DNA of 33,381 bases, from NCBI GenBank assembly GCA_000770645.1, contig JQID01000178.1, positions 1 to 33,381 of the forward strand. Direction: 5' to 3'. The notes beneath the pieces were generated by a model. The model did not search any database. It was not told where the DNA came from and saw only the letters and a list, made by a program, of their open reading frames with translations. The position numbers and the translations under genes are program-made. How positions within the stretch are numbered: the stretch's first letter is position 1; every line of letters starts with the position of its first letter. Of the stretch, positions 31,900-33,381 are shown one piece after another. Source of the stretch: Desulfosporosinus sp. Tol-M (lineage in GTDB: Bacteria; Bacillota; Desulfitobacteriia; Desulfitobacteriales; Desulfitobacteriaceae).

Positions 31900-33381
31900 T
31901 CAATATTGTTGTTTATCCAAGGTGCGAAACTGTATTGCCTCCGCTAAATGTTCCGGAAGAATATCTGAGGAATCTCCCAGATCCGCAATCGTGCGCGCAA
32001 CCCTTAAAATTCGATCATGAGAGCGTGCGCTAAGATGTTGGCTATCAAAAATCCTTTGTAAGAGGGACTCCCCACTCGGAGTCAACTTGCCAAATTCTTT
32101 AGTTTCCTTAGCCGTCATTTCCGCATTGGTTTTTGCCGGTCCAAGACGGGCCCATTGTCTGCTGCGGACGGCCATCACTCGCTCCCGAACCACACTTGAA
32201 GACTCGACATCAGTGATATCCTTTAACTCCGAGTAATTCAGCCTTGGCACCTCAATATGCATGTCAAAGCGATCCAAAAGCGGACCGGAAATCCTTCCCC
32301 GATAATTTTGAATTTGCATTGGGGTACATGAGCATACATGACCTTGATCACCATAATATCCACACGGACAAGGGTTCATACTTGCGATAACACTGACATG
32401 AGCAGGATAGGTAATGCTCCCTGATTGTCGAGTGATCGTCAATTCCCGATCTTCCAAAGGTTGACGGAGACATTCCAGGACTTCACGAGCAAACTCTGGC
32501 AACTCATCCAAAAAGAGCACACCATAATTCGCAAAGCTTAACTCACCAGGACGCAAATCGCGCCCTCCCCCAATCATTCCTGCCTTGGTGACGGTATGGT
32601 GAGGACTTCGAAAAGGACGATGTTGAACCAAAGAACCATTACAATTCAGCAGCCCACTAACACTGTAAAGCTGAGTGACTTCAATGCTTTCCTGCTCGCT
32701 TAATTGAGGAAGGATCCCTGAGTAGGCCTTAGCCAGGAGCGTCTTGCCCGATCCTGGTGGCCCAACCAAAATGACATTGTGTCCCCCTGCGGCAGCAATC
32801 TCCAAAGCTCGTTTAACATGTTGTTGTCCATGTATATCCGCCCAATCCACCTGGCTTCTATTACCTGCTTCAGCTTGCGGCAGCAGGGTGGAAATCGTAT
32901 CGTCGAAGTTATGCTTTTTTTCAAGGGCCTGCAGGATTTGCCCTAAGGTGGCAGTGCTATGTGTTTCTAGCCCAGTCACAAGACGCGCTTCAGCCAAATT
33001 TTCAGGAGAAACTACCAGGCATATCCCTTCGACAGTATTCTCCCCTGCTAATTCCAGCTTATTATTCTCCCGTTTCAGAGTGATAGCCATAGTCAATACA
33101 CCTGGAACAGGACGAAGCGTCCCCTCTAACGATAATTCGCCGGAGAAAACATACTGATCAAGGGTAGAACAAAAGCACTGTTCAGTGGCCGCTAAAATCC
33201 CTATGGCAATCGGCAGATCAAGACCTGACCCTTCTTTACGCAAATCCGCAGGCGCCAAATTAACAGTTACCCGCTGCAAAGGGAACTGATAGCCTGAGTT
33301 TCGAATAGCTGAGCGAACTCGATCCCGCGCCTCTCTAACAGCTGCGTTAGGCAGACCGACAATATCAAAACTCGGCAGACC
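31900..33381 (-). CDS. comM: ComM/YifB-family Mg-chelatase-like AAA+ ATPase (5' end outside window)
   Basis: The coding frame runs to the last base of the window (the first visible residues are GLPSFDIVGLPNAAVREARD), so about 15-20 N-terminal residues are missing and 493 aa are seen. The N-terminal part is the Lon-protease-like domain (LAPADLRKEGSGLDLPIAIG); the ATPase core has Walker A VGPPGSGKTLLAKA, Walker B GVLFLDELPEFAREVLE and the four-cysteine-type NPCPCGYYGD loop; the C-terminal Mg_chelatase_C domain follows (LSARSHDRILRVARTIADL). In Gram-negative bacteria ComM is a branch-migration helicase in transformation; the role in Firmicutes is less clear. Its stop overlaps the ribosome binding region of the lipoprotein gene. 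Confidence 0.95.
   Translation of the reverse strand, partial: GLPSFDIVGLPNAAVREARDRVRSAIRNSGYQFPLQRVTVNLAPADLRKEGSGLDLPIAIGILAATEQCFCSTLDQYVFSGELSLEGTLRPVPGVLTMAITLKRENNKLELAGENTVEGICLVVSPENLAEARLVTGLETHSTATLGQILQALEKKHNFDDTISTLLPQAEAGNRSQVDWADIHGQQHVKRALEIAAAGGHNVILVGPPGSGKTLLAKAYSGILPQLSEQESIEVTQLYSVSGLLNCNGSLVQHRPFRSPHHTVTKAGMIGGGRDLRPGELSFANYGVLFLDELPEFAREVLECLRQPLEDRELTITRQSGSITYPAHVSVIASMNPCPCGYYGDQGHVCSCTPMQIQNYRGRISGPLLDRFDMHIEVPRLNYSELKDITDVESSSVVRERVMAVRSRQWARLGPAKTNAEMTAKETKEFGKLTPSGESLLQRIFDSQHLSARSHDRILRVARTIADLGDSSDILPEHLAEAIQFRTLDKQQY

Overview
The window looks like a chromosomal segment of an endospore-forming, low-to-mid-GC Firmicute of the class Clostridia, most likely a Peptococcaceae-type organism such as Desulfosporosinus or Desulfitobacterium. 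This rests on a PolC-type replicase, an alpha/beta-type small acid-soluble spore protein, the gene order, and frequent TTG/GTG starts behind strong AGGAGG-like ribosome binding sites. The genus is inference; no 16S rRNA gene or other marker is present.

Layout. Nearly everything from 1 to 27262 is on the minus strand, so transcription runs from high to low coordinates. From 31900 downwards the backbone reads comM/yifB (cut by the window edge), [accessory segment], dprA, topA, trmFO, xerC, hslV, hslU, a small membrane protein, rpsB, tsf, pyrH, frr, a 67-aa coupled protein, uppS, cdsA, an AI-2E/YtvI-type permease, dxr, rseP, ispG, proS and polC. Beyond polC lie a tandem pair of MITE-like elements, a NYN-LOTUS protein and a metallo-beta-lactamase-fold hydrolase. 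The backbone covers translation (rpsB, tsf, frr, proS), UMP kinase, isoprenoid and lipid-carrier synthesis (dxr, ispG, uppS, cdsA), membrane proteolysis (rseP), cytosolic proteolysis (hslVU), chromosome handling (xerC, topA, polC) and DNA uptake (dprA, comM).

Accessory segment 26334-31899. Between dprA and comM sit an endonuclease IV-like TIM-barrel protein, an oppositely oriented spore-protein gene with its own promoter and terminator, a Phd/YefM-RelE/ParE toxin-antitoxin pair, a divergent AAA_14/DUF4143 ATPase, the decayed 3' end of a sensor histidine kinase, and an unrecognised lipoprotein gene directly behind comM.

Repeats. The intergenic spacers are rich in small repeats of at least three kinds. 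(1) Degenerate heptanucleotide (ACCTCGA)n tracts occur in five or more spacers; they extend reading frames artificially at uppS and rseP, and the dxr stop lies in one. (2) A tandem pair of MITE-like elements (16-bp terminal inverted repeats, 155-bp identical core) abuts the polC stop codon. (3) A diverged pair of hairpin-rich elements shares conserved ends (TGAGACCCCC ... CGAGTTCACTG); one copy supplies the stop codon of the gene beside it.

The most interesting coding observation is that PolC lacks the 3'-5' exonuclease domain normally inserted in its PHP domain, while the polymerase motifs are intact. I saw no CRISPR array, tRNA, rRNA or intact transposase gene.
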